Notes: a model not told the origin generated them from the letters alone. Positions 26,986 through 36,296 are shown, numbered from the stretch's first letter. The stretch is DNA of 64,000 nucleotides from Streptomyces aquilus (GCF_003955715.1 NZ_CP034463.1:4340001-4404000); one strand, 5' to 3'. Numbers and translations are program-made.

Positions 26986-28332
26986 ATGACCGTCAACGGC
27001 AATGACGACGTACTGCTTGTCCACGGCGGAACCCCGCTGGAGGGCGAGATCCGTGTCCGCGGTGCGAAGAACCTCGTACCGAAGGCCATGGTCGCCGCCC
27101 TGCTGGGCAGCGGGCCGAGTCGACTGCGCAACGTTCCGGACATCCGTGACGTGCGTGTCGTACGCGGTCTGCTGCAACTGCACGGTGTGACGGTCCGTCC
27201 GGGCGAGGAGCCCGGCGAGCTGGTGATGGACCCGACGCACGTCGAGAGCGCCAACGTCGCTGACATCGATGCCCACGCGGGTTCCAGCCGTATCCCGATC
27301 CTGCTCTGCGGTCCGCTGCTGCACCGCCTCGGGCACGCCTTCATCCCGGGCCTCGGCGGCTGTGACATCGGCGGCCGTCCCATCGACTTCCACTTCGAGG
27401 TGCTGCGGCAGTTCGGCGCGACCATCGAGAAGCGTGCGGACGGGCAGTTCCTGGAGGCGCCGCGGCGGCTGCGCGGTACGAAGATCCGGCTGCCGTACCC
27501 GTCGGTGGGCGCGACCGAGCAGGTGCTGCTGACGGCCGTGCTGGCGGAGGGCGTCACCGAGCTGTCCAACGCCGCGGTGGAGCCCGAGATCGAGGACCTC
27601 ATCTGCGTTCTGCAGAAGATGGGCGCCATCATCGCGATGGACACCGACCGCACGATCCGCATCACCGGTGTGGACTCGCTCGGCGGCTACACCCACAAGG
27701 CCCTGCCGGACCGCCTGGAGGCCGCGTCCTGGGCTTCCGCCGCGCTCGCGACCGAGGGCAACATCTACGTCCGCGGCGCCCAGCAGCGGTCGATGATGAC
27801 GTTCCTCAACACCTACCGGAAGGTGGGCGGTGCCTTCGAGATCGACGACGAGGGCATCCGCTTCTGGCACCCCGGTGGCCAGTTGAAGTCCATCGCGCTC
27901 GAGACCGACGTGCACCCGGGCTTCCAGACGGACTGGCAGCAGCCGCTGGTGGTCGCGCTGACGCAGGCCACGGGTCTGTCGATCATCCACGAGACGGTGT
28001 ACGAGTCCCGGCTCGGGTTCACCTCCGCGCTGAACCAGATGGGTGCTCACATCCAGCTGTACCGCGAGTGCCTGGGCGGCTCCGACTGCCGCTTCGGCCA
28101 GCGCAACTTCCTCCACTCGGCGGTCGTCTCCGGACCCACCAAGCTCCAGGGCGCCGACCTGGTCATCCCCGACCTCCGCGGCGGCTTCTCGTACCTCATC
28201 GCGGCCCTCGCGGCCCAGGGAACCTCGCGGGTGCACGGCATCGACCTGATCAACCGCGGCTACGAGAACTTCATGGAGAAGCTCGTGGAGCTGGGCGCGA
28301 AGGTGGAGCTGCCGGGCAAGGCGCTCGGGTAA
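26986..28332 (+). CDS. murA: UDP-N-acetylglucosamine 1-carboxyvinyltransferase
   Basis: 448 residues, the usual length. It catalyses the first committed step of peptidoglycan synthesis, adding enolpyruvate to UDP-GlcNAc in the cytoplasm. The active-site cysteine is present (Cys126 in GLGGCDIGGRPIDFH), so the fosfomycin target is unaltered. The early GAKNLVPKAMVAALL block binds UDP-GlcNAc. ATG 26986 (MTVNGNDD) is preferred over an upstream GTG-region extension without similarity. It is a single gene ended by a strong hairpin. Confidence 0.96.
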   Translation: MTVNGNDDVLLVHGGTPLEGEIRVRGAKNLVPKAMVAALLGSGPSRLRNVPDIRDVRVVRGLLQLHGVTVRPGEEPGELVMDPTHVESANVADIDAHAGSSRIPILLCGPLLHRLGHAFIPGLGGCDIGGRPIDFHFEVLRQFGATIEKRADGQFLEAPRRLRGTKIRLPYPSVGATEQVLLTAVLAEGVTELSNAAVEPEIEDLICVLQKMGAIIAMDTDRTIRITGVDSLGGYTHKALPDRLEAASWASAALATEGNIYVRGAQQRSMMTFLNTYRKVGGAFEIDDEGIRFWHPGGQLKSIALETDVHPGFQTDWQQPLVVALTQATGLSIIHETVYESRLGFTSALNQMGAHIQLYRECLGGSDCRFGQRNFLHSAVVSGPTKLQGADLVIPDLRGGFSYLIAALAAQGTSRVHGIDLINRGYENFMEKLVELGAKVELPGKALG

Positions 28333-28346
28333 CAGGCAGTCGTACG

Positions 28347-28396
28347 AACGCCGATGGGGCGGTCACCCGAGTCCGGGTGACCGCCCCATCGGCGTT
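28347..28396 (+). terminator. Very strong terminator after murA
   Basis: A perfect 23-bp stem (28347-28369 with 28374-28396, arms beginning AACGCCGATGGGG) closes on a four-base AGTC loop. It starts 15 bases after the murA stop. Confidence 0.9.
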
Positions 28397-28410
28397 GACA
28401 GCGGCGCGCC

Positions 28411-28445
28411 CCTCAGGGGCGCGGGGAACTGCGCGACCAGCCACG
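28411..28445. repeat. Streptomyces intergenic repeat element, copy 1
   Basis: Contains GGGGCGCGGGGAACTGCGCG (28416-28435) followed by ACCAGCCACG. From experience this element recurs in intergenic DNA throughout streptomycete genomes. A second copy lies at 63874-63905. Confidence 0.8.
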
Positions 28446-28507
28446 GCGGTCCCGTCGGCCGAAGGACGGCCCGCAGTTACCCGGCGCTCAAAGCGGAGCG
28501 CTTTCGC

Positions 28508-28789
28508 TTACTTGCCCTTGGCGGCTTCCTTGAGCTTGGAGCCCGCCGAAACCTTCACGCTGTAGCCGGCCGGGATCTGGATCGGGTCGCCGGTCTGCGG
28601 GTTGCGCGCGGTGCGAGCGGCACGGTGGGTGCGCTCGAAGGTCAGGAAGCCGGGGATGGTGACCTTCTCGTCGCCCTTGGCGACGATCTCGCCAACGGTC
28701 TCGGCGAAAGCGGCCAGAACGGCGTCGGCGTCCTTGCGGGTCACCTCGGCGCGGTCGGCCAGCGCGGCCACCAGCTCACTGCGGTTCAT
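28508..28789 (-). CDS. hup: HU-family nucleoid protein
   Basis: 93 residues: MNRSELVAALADRAEVTRKDA opens the dimerisation helices, GDEKVTIPGFLTFE follows, and the DNA-binding arm contains RTARNPQTGDPIQIPA. This is the short HU form (the second Streptomyces HU has a Lys-rich tail, absent here). It bends and compacts DNA. Start ATG 28789. Confidence 0.96.
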   Translation of the reverse strand: MNRSELVAALADRAEVTRKDADAVLAAFAETVGEIVAKGDEKVTIPGFLTFERTHRAARTARNPQTGDPIQIPAGYSVKVSAGSKLKEAAKGK

Positions 28790-29147
28790 GTTCTTACTCC
28801 CGTGTTCTTCTTGCCGTTGAGGCGTGCCACGCGGCGGAGCCGCATGTTGGGCGCTGTCGTTTGCCGATGCGCCGCGCCCAGAGACGCATCCTGCCCCTAC
28901 CTGCGGCGGGAAAGCCAATCCGGCACCCGTAGGAGTCGTGAGAACACCCTAGGGAGTCACACGAAAGGCCTGAGCGTGCCCGCCAACCTAACGGGCGGCC
29001 GTCGGCCAGGGGTTCCGCGACGCGCCGATGCAGGGGCCGTGGTGGTGATGCTCACAAGCCGCACAACCACCCACAGCCCTTGCACAGTACGACACGGCTA
29101 CGACAACGGCCCGCGGTGCCCGGCGTCACCGGGCCCCGGCGCCCGGG
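28790..29147. other. Promoter-containing gap upstream of hup
   Basis: About 360 bases with no credible gene. The left part must contain the hup promoter; the right part, just past the malic enzyme stop, is GC-rich with a short GCCCGG-n5-CCGGGC hairpin near 29118-29134 that may act as its terminator. Confidence 0.55.
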
Positions 29148-30563
29148 TCAGGCGGTGGCGCCCGCCGCCTTCGCCGCCTCGCGCACCGCACCGGCGACCG
29201 CGCCCGCGACCTTGTCGTTGAAGACGGACGGGATGATGTAGTTCGGGTTCAGCTCGTCCTCGCTCACCACGTCCGAGAGGGCCGTCGCGGCGGCCAGCAT
29301 CATGTCCGTGTTGACCGTGCGGGACTGGGCGTCCAGCAGACCGCGGAACACACCCGGGAAGACCAGCACGTTGTTGATCTGGTTCGGGAAGTCGGAGCGG
29401 CCGGTGGCGACAACCGCCGCCGTCTGCCGGGCGATTGCCGGGTCGACCTCGGGGTCCGGGTTCGCGAGCGCGAACACGATCGCCCCCTCGGCCATCGCGG
29501 CCACGTCGTCGCCGTCGAGGACGTTGGGCGCGGAGACGCCGATGAAGACGTCGGCGCCGCGCACCGCTTCCTTCAGCGTGCCGGTCAGGCCCTCGGGGTT
29601 GGTGTTGTCGGCGATCCAGCGCAGCGGCGAGTCCGCGGCGGCGTCGACGAGGTCCTCGCGGCCGGCGTGCACGACGCCGTGGATGTCGGCGACGACGGCG
29701 TTCTTCACACCGGCGGCGAGCAGCAGCTTGAGGATGGCCGTACCGGCCGCGCCGGCGCCGGACATGACGACGCGGATGTTCTCAATTGCCTTGCCGGTGA
29801 CGCGAAGTGCGTTCTTCAGGGCGGCGAGGACGACGATCGCGGTGCCGTGCTGGTCGTCGTGGAAGACGGGGATGTCGAGGGCCTCGCGCAGGCGCGCCTC
29901 GATCTCGAAGCAGCGGGGGGCGGAGATGTCCTCCAGGTTGATGCCGGCGAACCCGGGGGCGATCGCCTTGACGATCTCGACGATCGCGTCGGTGTCCTGG
30001 GTGTCCAGGCAGATCGGCCAGGCGTCGATGCCGGCGAACCGCTTGAAGAGGGCCGCCTTGCCCTCCATGACCGGCAGCGCGGCCTTGGGGCCGATGTTGC
30101 CCAGGCCCAGCACGGCCGAGCCGTCCGTCACGACCGCAACGGAGTTGCGCTTGATGGTGAGGCGGCGGGCGTCCTCGGGGTTCTCGGCGATCGCCATGCA
30201 CACGCGGGCGACACCCGGGGTGTAGATCATCGAGAGGTCGTCGCGGTTGCGGATGGGGTGCTTGGACTGCATCTCGATCTTGCCGCCGAGGTGCATCAGG
30301 AACGTACGGTCGGAGACCTTGCCGAGCGTGACGCCCTCGATGCCGCGCAGCTGTTCGACGATCTCGTCGGCGTGCGCCGTGGAGGTGGCCGCGATGGTGA
30401 CGTCGATCCGGAGCTTCTCGTGGCCGGAGGCGGTCACGTCGAGGCCGGTCACCGAGCCTCCGTGGGACTCGACGGCCCCGGTGAGCTGGGAGACCGCGGT
30501 TCCGCTCGCGGGCACCTCCAGCCGGACCGTCATCGAGTAGGAGACGCTGGGCGCCGTTGCCAT
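29148..30563 (-). CDS. NAD(P)-dependent malic enzyme with N-terminal ACT domain
   Basis: 471 residues. Residues 1-85 form an ACT-type regulatory domain (VSYSMTVRLEVPASGTAVSQ). The catalytic part has MIYTPGVARVCMAI, the metal-binding INLEDISAPRCFEIE and FHDDQHGTAIV blocks, and the dinucleotide fold VVMSGAGAAGTAI. It decarboxylates malate to pyruvate. Good Shine-Dalgarno AGAGGAAG six bases before ATG 30563. The ACT domain suggests allosteric control by a small ligand. Confidence 0.95.
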   Translation of the reverse strand: MATAPSVSYSMTVRLEVPASGTAVSQLTGAVESHGGSVTGLDVTASGHEKLRIDVTIAATSTAHADEIVEQLRGIEGVTLGKVSDRTFLMHLGGKIEMQSKHPIRNRDDLSMIYTPGVARVCMAIAENPEDARRLTIKRNSVAVVTDGSAVLGLGNIGPKAALPVMEGKAALFKRFAGIDAWPICLDTQDTDAIVEIVKAIAPGFAGINLEDISAPRCFEIEARLREALDIPVFHDDQHGTAIVVLAALKNALRVTGKAIENIRVVMSGAGAAGTAILKLLLAAGVKNAVVADIHGVVHAGREDLVDAAADSPLRWIADNTNPEGLTGTLKEAVRGADVFIGVSAPNVLDGDDVAAMAEGAIVFALANPDPEVDPAIARQTAAVVATGRSDFPNQINNVLVFPGVFRGLLDAQSRTVNTDMMLAAATALSDVVSEDELNPNYIIPSVFNDKVAGAVAGAVREAAKAAGATA

Positions 30564-30869
30564 GGCCGACTTCCTCTGCTTTCAACGTGACGCTGTATGC
30601 CGTCCGATCGTCGCACCTACTGATGAGTAGGCGTTAGCCGCGCTGGATTGCGATCGTTGTGTTCACAGCAAAAGAGGCCCACGTCACGTTTTCCGTGACG
30701 TGGACCTCTTCTTCCGCTCAGTGACACCGACCCGCCATGCTCGCCTCGCGGCAAGTGGTCCCTCTAAGGGACGAAGGTTGGGCCCGGGGGCTTGGATCGG
30801 GCCGGTGCCACACCCAGGCTAACAAACGGATCCCGTAAGGCCATTCCCGTCTCGAGAGTTCTTCGAGCG
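30564..30869. other. Gap between helD end and malic enzyme start
   Basis: About 300 bases holding the malic-enzyme promoter on the left and the helD terminator (30672-30710). No gene seen. Confidence 0.6.
30672..30710 (-). terminator. Intrinsic terminator after helD
   Basis: A 17-bp stem with a single mismatch (AAGAGGTCCACGTCACG on the minus strand) and a five-base loop is followed on the minus strand by a short TTTTGC run, the classical terminator form. Confidence 0.85.
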
Positions 30870-33215
30870 CTAATCCCTCAGCAGGTCAGGCACCCCGGTC
30901 CCGTCCGGCTGGTCACGGTCGCCCGACACGATCGTCAGCTGCTGGGTCGCCCGGGTGAGGGCGACGTACAGCACCCGCAGGCCGGCCGGGGACTCGTCGG
31001 CGATCTCGGCCGGGGAGACGACGACCGTGGCGTCGTACTCCAGGCCCTTGGCCTCCAGGCTGCCGAGGGCCACCACCCGGTCGCCGAGCCCGGCGAGCCA
31101 GCGGGTGGCCTCCTCGCGGCGCTGCATGGCGACGACGACACCGACGGTGCCGTCGACGAGGTCGAGGAGGCGGGCGGCCTCGGCGCGGACGGTGGCCGCG
31201 AGCGAGTCCCGTACGACGGCGAAGCGGGGCTCCACCCCGGTGGAGCGGACGGCCGAGGGGGAGGTGGACCCCGGCATGGCCAGGGCCAGTACCTTCGCGG
31301 CCAGCTCGGCGATCTCGGCCGGGTTGCGGTAGTTCACCGTGAGCTGGAAGCGGCGGCGGGGACGGGTGCCGAGGGCCTCGTCGCGGGCCTCGGCCGCCTC
31401 GTCGGGGTCGGACCAGGAGGACTGGGCCGGGTCGCCGACGACCGTCCAGGTGGCGTGCCGGCCGCGGCGGCCGACCATGCGCCACTGCATCGGCGTGAGG
31501 TCCTGCGCCTCGTCGACGATGACGTGGGCGTACTCGGTGCGCTCCTGGGCGAGCCGCTCGGCACGCTCGCGCTGCGACTCCTCGCGCACCGGCATCAGCT
31601 CCTCCAGGCCGGTGAGCTGGTCGAGCGGGTCCAGTTCGCGCTTCTTCCGGGGGCGCGCCGGGGTGCCGAGGATGGCCTGGAGCTCGTCGAGCATGGCGAT
31701 GTCGTGCACGGAGTACCCGTCGCGCTTCAGCGAGCGGGCGACCCTGCGGACCTCGCCGGGGTTGAGGATGCGCCGGGCCCAGCGGCCCAGCCGCCGCTCG
31801 TCGGCCATGGCCGCCATGACGTCCTTCGGGGTGAGCTCGGGCCACCAGGCGTTCAGGAAGTCGATGAAGGCGTCCTCGGAGCTGACGTCCTCGTCGAAGG
31901 AGGAGCGCAGCTCGGCGGCGAGCTCGGGGTCGGTGTGCCGGCCGGCCGCGCCGGACTGCGCCCACAGGGCGTCCAGGAGGAGCTTGCGGGCGCGGGGGCG
32001 CAGCAGGTTCACGGGCGCGGTGCCGCCGAGGGCGCTCTGCCGGATGCGGTCCAGCTCGGCGGACTCCAGCTCCAGGCGGCGGCCGAAGGCGACGACGCGG
32101 AGGCGGGTCGGCGCCTCCGAAGGACGGCTCTCGTCCTCGCCGAGGGTGAGCTGTCCGGCGGCCGGCCTGGTCTCCAGCGCCCCTCGGGCCGCCTTCCGCA
32201 GGACCTTGAGCATGCGGTACGAGCCCTTGGCGCGGGCGACGGCCGGGCTGTCGTACAGCGTGGCCTCGGCGCCGTCGACGAGGGAGCCGATGGCGCGGAT
32301 GGCGACCTGGCCCTCCTCGCCGAGGGAGGGCAGGACGCCCTCGGTGTAGGCGACGAGCAGGGGCGTGGGCGAGACGATGAGGATGCCGCCCGAGTAGCGG
32401 CGCCGGTCCTGGTAGAGGAGGTAGGCGGCGCGGTGCAGGGCGACGGCCGTCTTGCCCGTGCCCGGGCCGCCCTCGACGTACGTCACGGACGCGGCGGGGG
32501 CGCGGATGACCAGGTCCTGCTCGGCCTGGATGGAGGCGACGATGTCCCGCATGGTGTGGCTGCGGGCCTGGCCGAGGGCGGCCATCAGGGCGCCGTCGCC
32601 GATGACGGGCAGTTCGTGGCCGTCGAGGAAGGCCCTGAGCTCGGGGCGCATCAGGTCGTCCTCGACGCCGAGGACGCGGCGGCCCTTGGAGCGGATGACC
32701 CGGCGGCGCACGACCCGGCCCGGGTCCACCGGGGTGGACCGGTAGAAGGGGGCGGCGGCCGGGGCCCGCCAGTCGATGACGAGCGGGGCGTACTCGGAGT
32801 CGAGGACCCCGATGCGCCCGATGTGCAGGGTCTCGGCGATGTCGGCGGTGTTGTCCTCCCGCACGGCGCCTTCGGCGGGCTCCACGGCGGTGTAGGCGCC
32901 GTCGGGTCCCTTCTTGCCGTCCTTGCCGAGGAGGAGGTCGATCCGGCCGAAGAGGAAGTCCTCGAACTCGTTGTTGAGGCGGTTGAGGTGGACGCCGGCC
33001 CGGAAGACCTGGGCGTCCCGCTCGGCGAGCGCGCCGGGCGTGCCGACCTGGCCTCGCTTGGCCGCGTCGTTCATGAGGAACTCGGCCTCGTGGATCTTCT
33101 CCTCAAGGCGCCGGTAGACCCGGTCGAGATGGTCCTGTTCGACGCTGATCTCCCGGTCACGAACGGAGTCGTGATCCGGATCGACCGCGGTTTCCTGCTG
33201 AGCCTGAGCGGCCAC
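30870..33215 (-). CDS. helD: HelD-like RNA polymerase-associated SF1 helicase
   Basis: 781 residues. An N-terminal coiled arm (EQDHLDRVYRRLEEKIHEAE) is followed by Walker A GGPGTGKT (near 260), motif II VDEAQDL and motif III GDPAQSSW. The insertion between the RecA halves is large, as in HelD, which dislodges stalled RNA polymerase and, in some streptomycetes (HelR), protects it from rifamycins. Start ATG 33215. No rifamycin-associated element palindrome is seen upstream, so this is more likely the housekeeping class. Confidence 0.9.
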   Translation of the reverse strand: MAAQAQQETAVDPDHDSVRDREISVEQDHLDRVYRRLEEKIHEAEFLMNDAAKRGQVGTPGALAERDAQVFRAGVHLNRLNNEFEDFLFGRIDLLLGKDGKKGPDGAYTAVEPAEGAVREDNTADIAETLHIGRIGVLDSEYAPLVIDWRAPAAAPFYRSTPVDPGRVVRRRVIRSKGRRVLGVEDDLMRPELRAFLDGHELPVIGDGALMAALGQARSHTMRDIVASIQAEQDLVIRAPAASVTYVEGGPGTGKTAVALHRAAYLLYQDRRRYSGGILIVSPTPLLVAYTEGVLPSLGEEGQVAIRAIGSLVDGAEATLYDSPAVARAKGSYRMLKVLRKAARGALETRPAAGQLTLGEDESRPSEAPTRLRVVAFGRRLELESAELDRIRQSALGGTAPVNLLRPRARKLLLDALWAQSGAAGRHTDPELAAELRSSFDEDVSSEDAFIDFLNAWWPELTPKDVMAAMADERRLGRWARRILNPGEVRRVARSLKRDGYSVHDIAMLDELQAILGTPARPRKKRELDPLDQLTGLEELMPVREESQRERAERLAQERTEYAHVIVDEAQDLTPMQWRMVGRRGRHATWTVVGDPAQSSWSDPDEAAEARDEALGTRPRRRFQLTVNYRNPAEIAELAAKVLALAMPGSTSPSAVRSTGVEPRFAVVRDSLAATVRAEAARLLDLVDGTVGVVVAMQRREEATRWLAGLGDRVVALGSLEAKGLEYDATVVVSPAEIADESPAGLRVLYVALTRATQQLTIVSGDRDQPDGTGVPDLLRD

Positions 33216-33298
33216 CGGGCCCCCTTCTGACGTGCTGGGCAGCCGTCAACCCTAAGTGAAGGGGGCCGGTGGAAGCTACGCGTCGGCCGTCACGCGTT

Positions 33299-34126
33299 CT
33301 ACGCGTCGACCTGGACGAGCTTCTTGCCGTCGAAGGTCATGACCTCGAAGTGGTCGATCTGGTTGGGGTCGAAGGCCGCGCCGCCGTGGACGTAGAGGGG
33401 CTGCTTGGCCTCTTCCGACTTGGCGTTCGGGATGCCGTAGCCCCAGTTCGGGACGGACCAGGAGGTGACCGTCTCGCGTTCGCCGTTCTTGCCGACGGCG
33501 ATCAGGGAGCACTTCTCGGGACCCGTCACGTTCTTCAGCTGGAGGACCGCGTGGGTGCCCCAGTCCTTCTTCTCCACCGCGACGGTCGCGGTGACGTCGG
33601 TGCTGGGGTCGGTCGCGGTGACCTTGTCCTTGATGACGTCGAAGGCTTCCTTGGCGGGGCTGACGGTGGTGTGCGCAGAAACGTTCCCACCCGAGTCGTC
33701 GCCCGTCGCTCCCACGGCGACCAGCGGACCGCCGATGATCAGCGCGGCGGCCGCGGCGACCATGTAGAAGCTTCGCCGGCGCTTCTGGGCGCGGCGTTCG
33801 GCGACCTCGTCGACCAGCTTGTTCACCAACCGCGGGCTGGGCTTGGCGGACAGCGACTCACCGATCGCCGGCGATCCGGTCCCGGGCAGGTCCGCGAGCG
33901 CGGCCAGCATCGGTTCCATCCCGGCGAGTTCGTCGAGCTGCTGGGCGCACCACTCGCATCCGGCGAGATGCATCTCGAAAGCGGTTGCCTCGGCGTCGTC
34001 GAGGATCCCGAGGGCGTAGGCGCCGACGGTCTCGTGCTCGCTCGGCACCGGTGATCCCTGCATAGCACCAGACATACCCGAACCACCTGTGCCGAATCCC
34101 TGGTTTCCCCCGTAAACACTCATCAC
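33299..34126 (-). CDS. rsuA: Membrane zinc anti-sigma factor (RsuA-like)
   Basis: 275 residues. The ZAS motif H-x3-C-x2-C is at about 52-59 (HLAGCEWC) in the cytoplasmic part, with one transmembrane helix (SFYMVAAAAALIIGGPLVAVGA, about 118-140) and an extracytoplasmic C-terminal domain. It binds and inhibits the ECF sigma encoded just upstream and would release it on an envelope signal. It starts at GTG 34126 overlapping the sigma stop (GTGA), or at ATG 34123. The name follows the S. coelicolor SigU/RsuA order. Confidence 0.88.
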   Translation of the reverse strand: MMSVYGGNQGFGTGGSGMSGAMQGSPVPSEHETVGAYALGILDDAEATAFEMHLAGCEWCAQQLDELAGMEPMLAALADLPGTGSPAIGESLSAKPSPRLVNKLVDEVAERRAQKRRRSFYMVAAAAALIIGGPLVAVGATGDDSGGNVSAHTTVSPAKEAFDVIKDKVTATDPSTDVTATVAVEKKDWGTHAVLQLKNVTGPEKCSLIAVGKNGERETVTSWSVPNWGYGIPNAKSEEAKQPLYVHGGAAFDPNQIDHFEVMTFDGKKLVQVDA

Positions 34127-34704
34127 GCCGTCACCCCCCGCTCCTCCAGTGCCAGCTTCATCGACCGCAGGGCATAGAAGACCCGCGAGCGGACGGTGCC
34201 GCTGGGTATTCCGAGCGTCTCGGCCGCCTCATTGACGGTACGCCCCTTGAAGTACGTCTCGACGAGCACCTCCCGGTGGGCGGGAGTCAGGTCGTCGAGC
34301 GCGTCCGACAGCGTCATCAACCACAGCGCCTTGTCGATCTCGTCCTCCGCGGGGATGACCTCCAGCGGCGACGGATCGACCTCCTGCGGCCGGGCCTGCC
34401 GGCTTCGGTGGCCGTCGATGACGATGCGCCGGGCGACCGTCACCAGCCAGGGGCGTACAGATCCGGTCGCTCGATTGAGCTGACCGGCGTTCTTCCAGGC
34501 ACGGATCAGCGTCTCCTGCACGACGTCCTCGGCTCTTTGCCGGTCTCCGGCGACCAGCCTGAGCACATACGCGAGCAGGGGTCCCGCGTGCTCTCTGTAC
34601 AGAGCACGCATGAGCTCCTCATCAGGTTCCGAGGGCTGGGACATGCGATGTCGGGCCCTCGATCCACGTTCATTGGCCACGACGGAATCCTTGCGCACGC
34701 CCAC
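34123..34704 (-). CDS. sigU: ECF sigma factor (SigU-like)
   Basis: 193 residues. Region 2 (LMRALYREHAGPLLAYVLRL through AWKNAGQL) contains the -10 recognition segment; region 4 (LTPAHREVLVETYFKGRTV, then AAETLGIPSGTVRSRVFYAL) contacts the -35. Group ECF39/SigL-like by pairing with a ZAS anti-sigma. GTG codons at residues 8 and 9 are alternative starts. Assigned as SigU by synteny with hup, malic enzyme and helD; in S. coelicolor excess SigU blocks aerial growth and alters secretion. Confidence 0.88.
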   Translation of the reverse strand: MGVRKDSVVANERGSRARHRMSQPSEPDEELMRALYREHAGPLLAYVLRLVAGDRQRAEDVVQETLIRAWKNAGQLNRATGSVRPWLVTVARRIVIDGHRSRQARPQEVDPSPLEVIPAEDEIDKALWLMTLSDALDDLTPAHREVLVETYFKGRTVNEAAETLGIPSGTVRSRVFYALRSMKLALEERGVTA

Positions 34705-34984
34705 CTCCGATGTCCGGGGGTTCCCCCGACCGGTCGCTCAACACGGGGTACGGACGTGGGCCGTTGAGTGTTCAAAGTGACGTGACAGTTTTCTTCCGGG
34801 TGACGTGACGAGGGGGGACATGCACGCACATTCCCACCGTGCGATCTTTACATTTCCACCACATCGGCAAGATCGGCTCGGCTGCCCGGGACGCGGCCGG
34901 AGTAAACGGCGTGTAATCGAAATCACTTCGACGCCCGCTCCACAGAAGCCGCATAACGGACTCCCGGCTTCCGCCGTGACCCCC

Positions 34985-35566
34985 TCAAGCGCGGGCGAGG
35001 GCCGCTCGACGGCGGTGCCGGGCGACCCTTTCGCGGTTCCCGCAGACCTCACTGGAGCACCAGCGCCTCCTGCGTCCCCGTGACGTGTCCAGGTAGACGA
35101 TCGGGCAGTTGTCGCCGGCGCACTGCCTCAGCCCCGCCCGCGCGAGCGGATCGGTGAGCAGCTCTACGGCGTCCCGGGCGATCGCCCCGAGCAGCGCGGC
35201 CAGTTCGGGTGGGCCGTCCAATCGCCGTACGAGCGTGCCGTCTTCGGCCGACACGGCGCGCGGGGCCGGGGGCGCGACCCGGGCGAGCTCGTTGACGCGG
35301 GCGAGCGCGATGTCCGTACCGGCGGACCCCGTGCGCACCAACTGTCCCAGGCGGCCCCTCAGTTCACGGAAGCCCACCAGCCAGGAGACGCCGGCGTGCG
35401 TCAGGGGGGTGTCCGCCGGGACCAGCCCGGAAGCGACGATCCAGGCGCACAGCACCTCGACCGAGTCGAGCCGTTCGACGGGGTGGGTGGTCGCGAGGAG
35501 ATCGAGGCAGATCCGTCCGGCGTCGAACCGCAGCTCGTACGGGGCCGCGGCCGTATCAAGTGCCAT
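34985..35566 (-). CDS. CGNR zinc-finger / ABATE-domain protein
   Basis: 193 residues. The ABATE N-terminal domain (ELRFDAGRICLDLLATTHP) precedes the C-terminal CGNR finger: CAGDNCPIVYLDTSRGRRR then CSSEVCGNRERVARHRRR. Such proteins are thought to be stress-linked transcription regulators. Start ATG 35566 (MALDTAAAP). Three direct repeats sit just upstream, between this gene and the divergent DUF1772 gene. Confidence 0.9.
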   Translation of the reverse strand: MALDTAAAPYELRFDAGRICLDLLATTHPVERLDSVEVLCAWIVASGLVPADTPLTHAGVSWLVGFRELRGRLGQLVRTGSAGTDIALARVNELARVAPPAPRAVSAEDGTLVRRLDGPPELAALLGAIARDAVELLTDPLARAGLRQCAGDNCPIVYLDTSRGRRRRWCSSEVCGNRERVARHRRRAALARA

Positions 35567-35593
35567 GTGCCTGTCACCGCCTAGGGGTGCCGT

Positions 35594-35631
35594 GAGAAAC
35601 GGTCGGGAGAAACGGTCCCGGGAGAAACGGT
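35594..35631. promoter_or_regulatory. Three direct repeats GAGAAACGGT
   Basis: Exact 10-mers start at 35594, 35607 and 35622 (spacings 13 and 15), 28-65 bases upstream of the CGNR gene start and about 130-165 upstream of the divergent gene. They look like an iterated operator. Confidence 0.7.
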
Positions 35632-35759
35632 TCCCTCTCACAGTGCCCTCCCGTCCGCGCCGCCGGAAGTCCTCGTACCGGAGGCGCGTGGACGCAGGCG
35701 TATGGGGCTGGGCGTCTCGGCCATGTCAGCGGCGGTTCCGGGCCCGTTGACTGGAGGAC

Positions 35760-36284
35760 ATGACGAAGCGAAGCGGGACGACGGGCGGGGTACTGGGGGC
35801 GGCCACGGTCGCCATGGGGCTGATCGCGGGGACGTTCTACGTTTTCGCGTGCGCGGTGATGCCGGGGCTGGCCCGCAGCGACGACCGGGTCTACGTCGAG
35901 GTGATGCGGAACATCAACGACGTCATCCAGAACCCGGTGTTCATGCTGAGCTTCCTCGGGGCGCTGCTGCTGACCGGGGTGGCGGCGTGGCAGGGCCGCG
36001 GGGAGCCGCACCGCCGGTGGGTGTGGGCGGCCCTCGCCGCGTACGCCCTCGCCTTCCTGGTGACGGTCGCCTTCAACATCCCGCTCAACAACGCCCTGGA
36101 CACGTCCACCGACCCGACCGCCGCACGCACCGACTTCGAGGACGCGTGGGTGGCGTGGAACGTGGTGCGGTCGGTGCTGTCGACGGTGGCGGTGGGGTTC
36201 CTGGCGAGGGCGCTGCTGGTGCGGGGGCGGTCCTACGCGTCGGCGGCCTCGGTGTCGGCGACCGGGGCGAGCGTCGGCGGGTGA
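35760..36284 (+). CDS. DUF1772 membrane protein (anthrone-oxygenase-like)
   Basis: 174 residues with four hydrophobic helices; the conserved Asn/Pro positions of DUF1772 are visible in NINDVIQNPVFM and FNIPLNNALD. Relatives include AgnL4-like anthrone oxygenases, but most bacterial members are of unknown role. Its divergence from the CGNR regulator, with shared iterated repeats, suggests it is the regulator's target. Confidence 0.85.
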   Translation: MTKRSGTTGGVLGAATVAMGLIAGTFYVFACAVMPGLARSDDRVYVEVMRNINDVIQNPVFMLSFLGALLLTGVAAWQGRGEPHRRWVWAALAAYALAFLVTVAFNIPLNNALDTSTDPTAARTDFEDAWVAWNVVRSVLSTVAVGFLARALLVRGRSYASAASVSATGASVGG

Positions 36285-36296
36285 CCTCGCCGACTT

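Noticed and set aside
26800..28236. Minus-strand frame opposite murA
   Set aside because: No family similarity and it overlaps a fully conserved murA.
30792..33230. 812-codon plus-strand frame opposite helD
   Set aside because: Antisense shadow; the HelD motifs on the minus strand settle the coding strand.
33216..33298. Rifamycin-associated element before helD
   Set aside because: The inverted repeat seen there (GGCCCCCTTC/GAAGGGGGCC) differs from the 19-bp element as I remember it.
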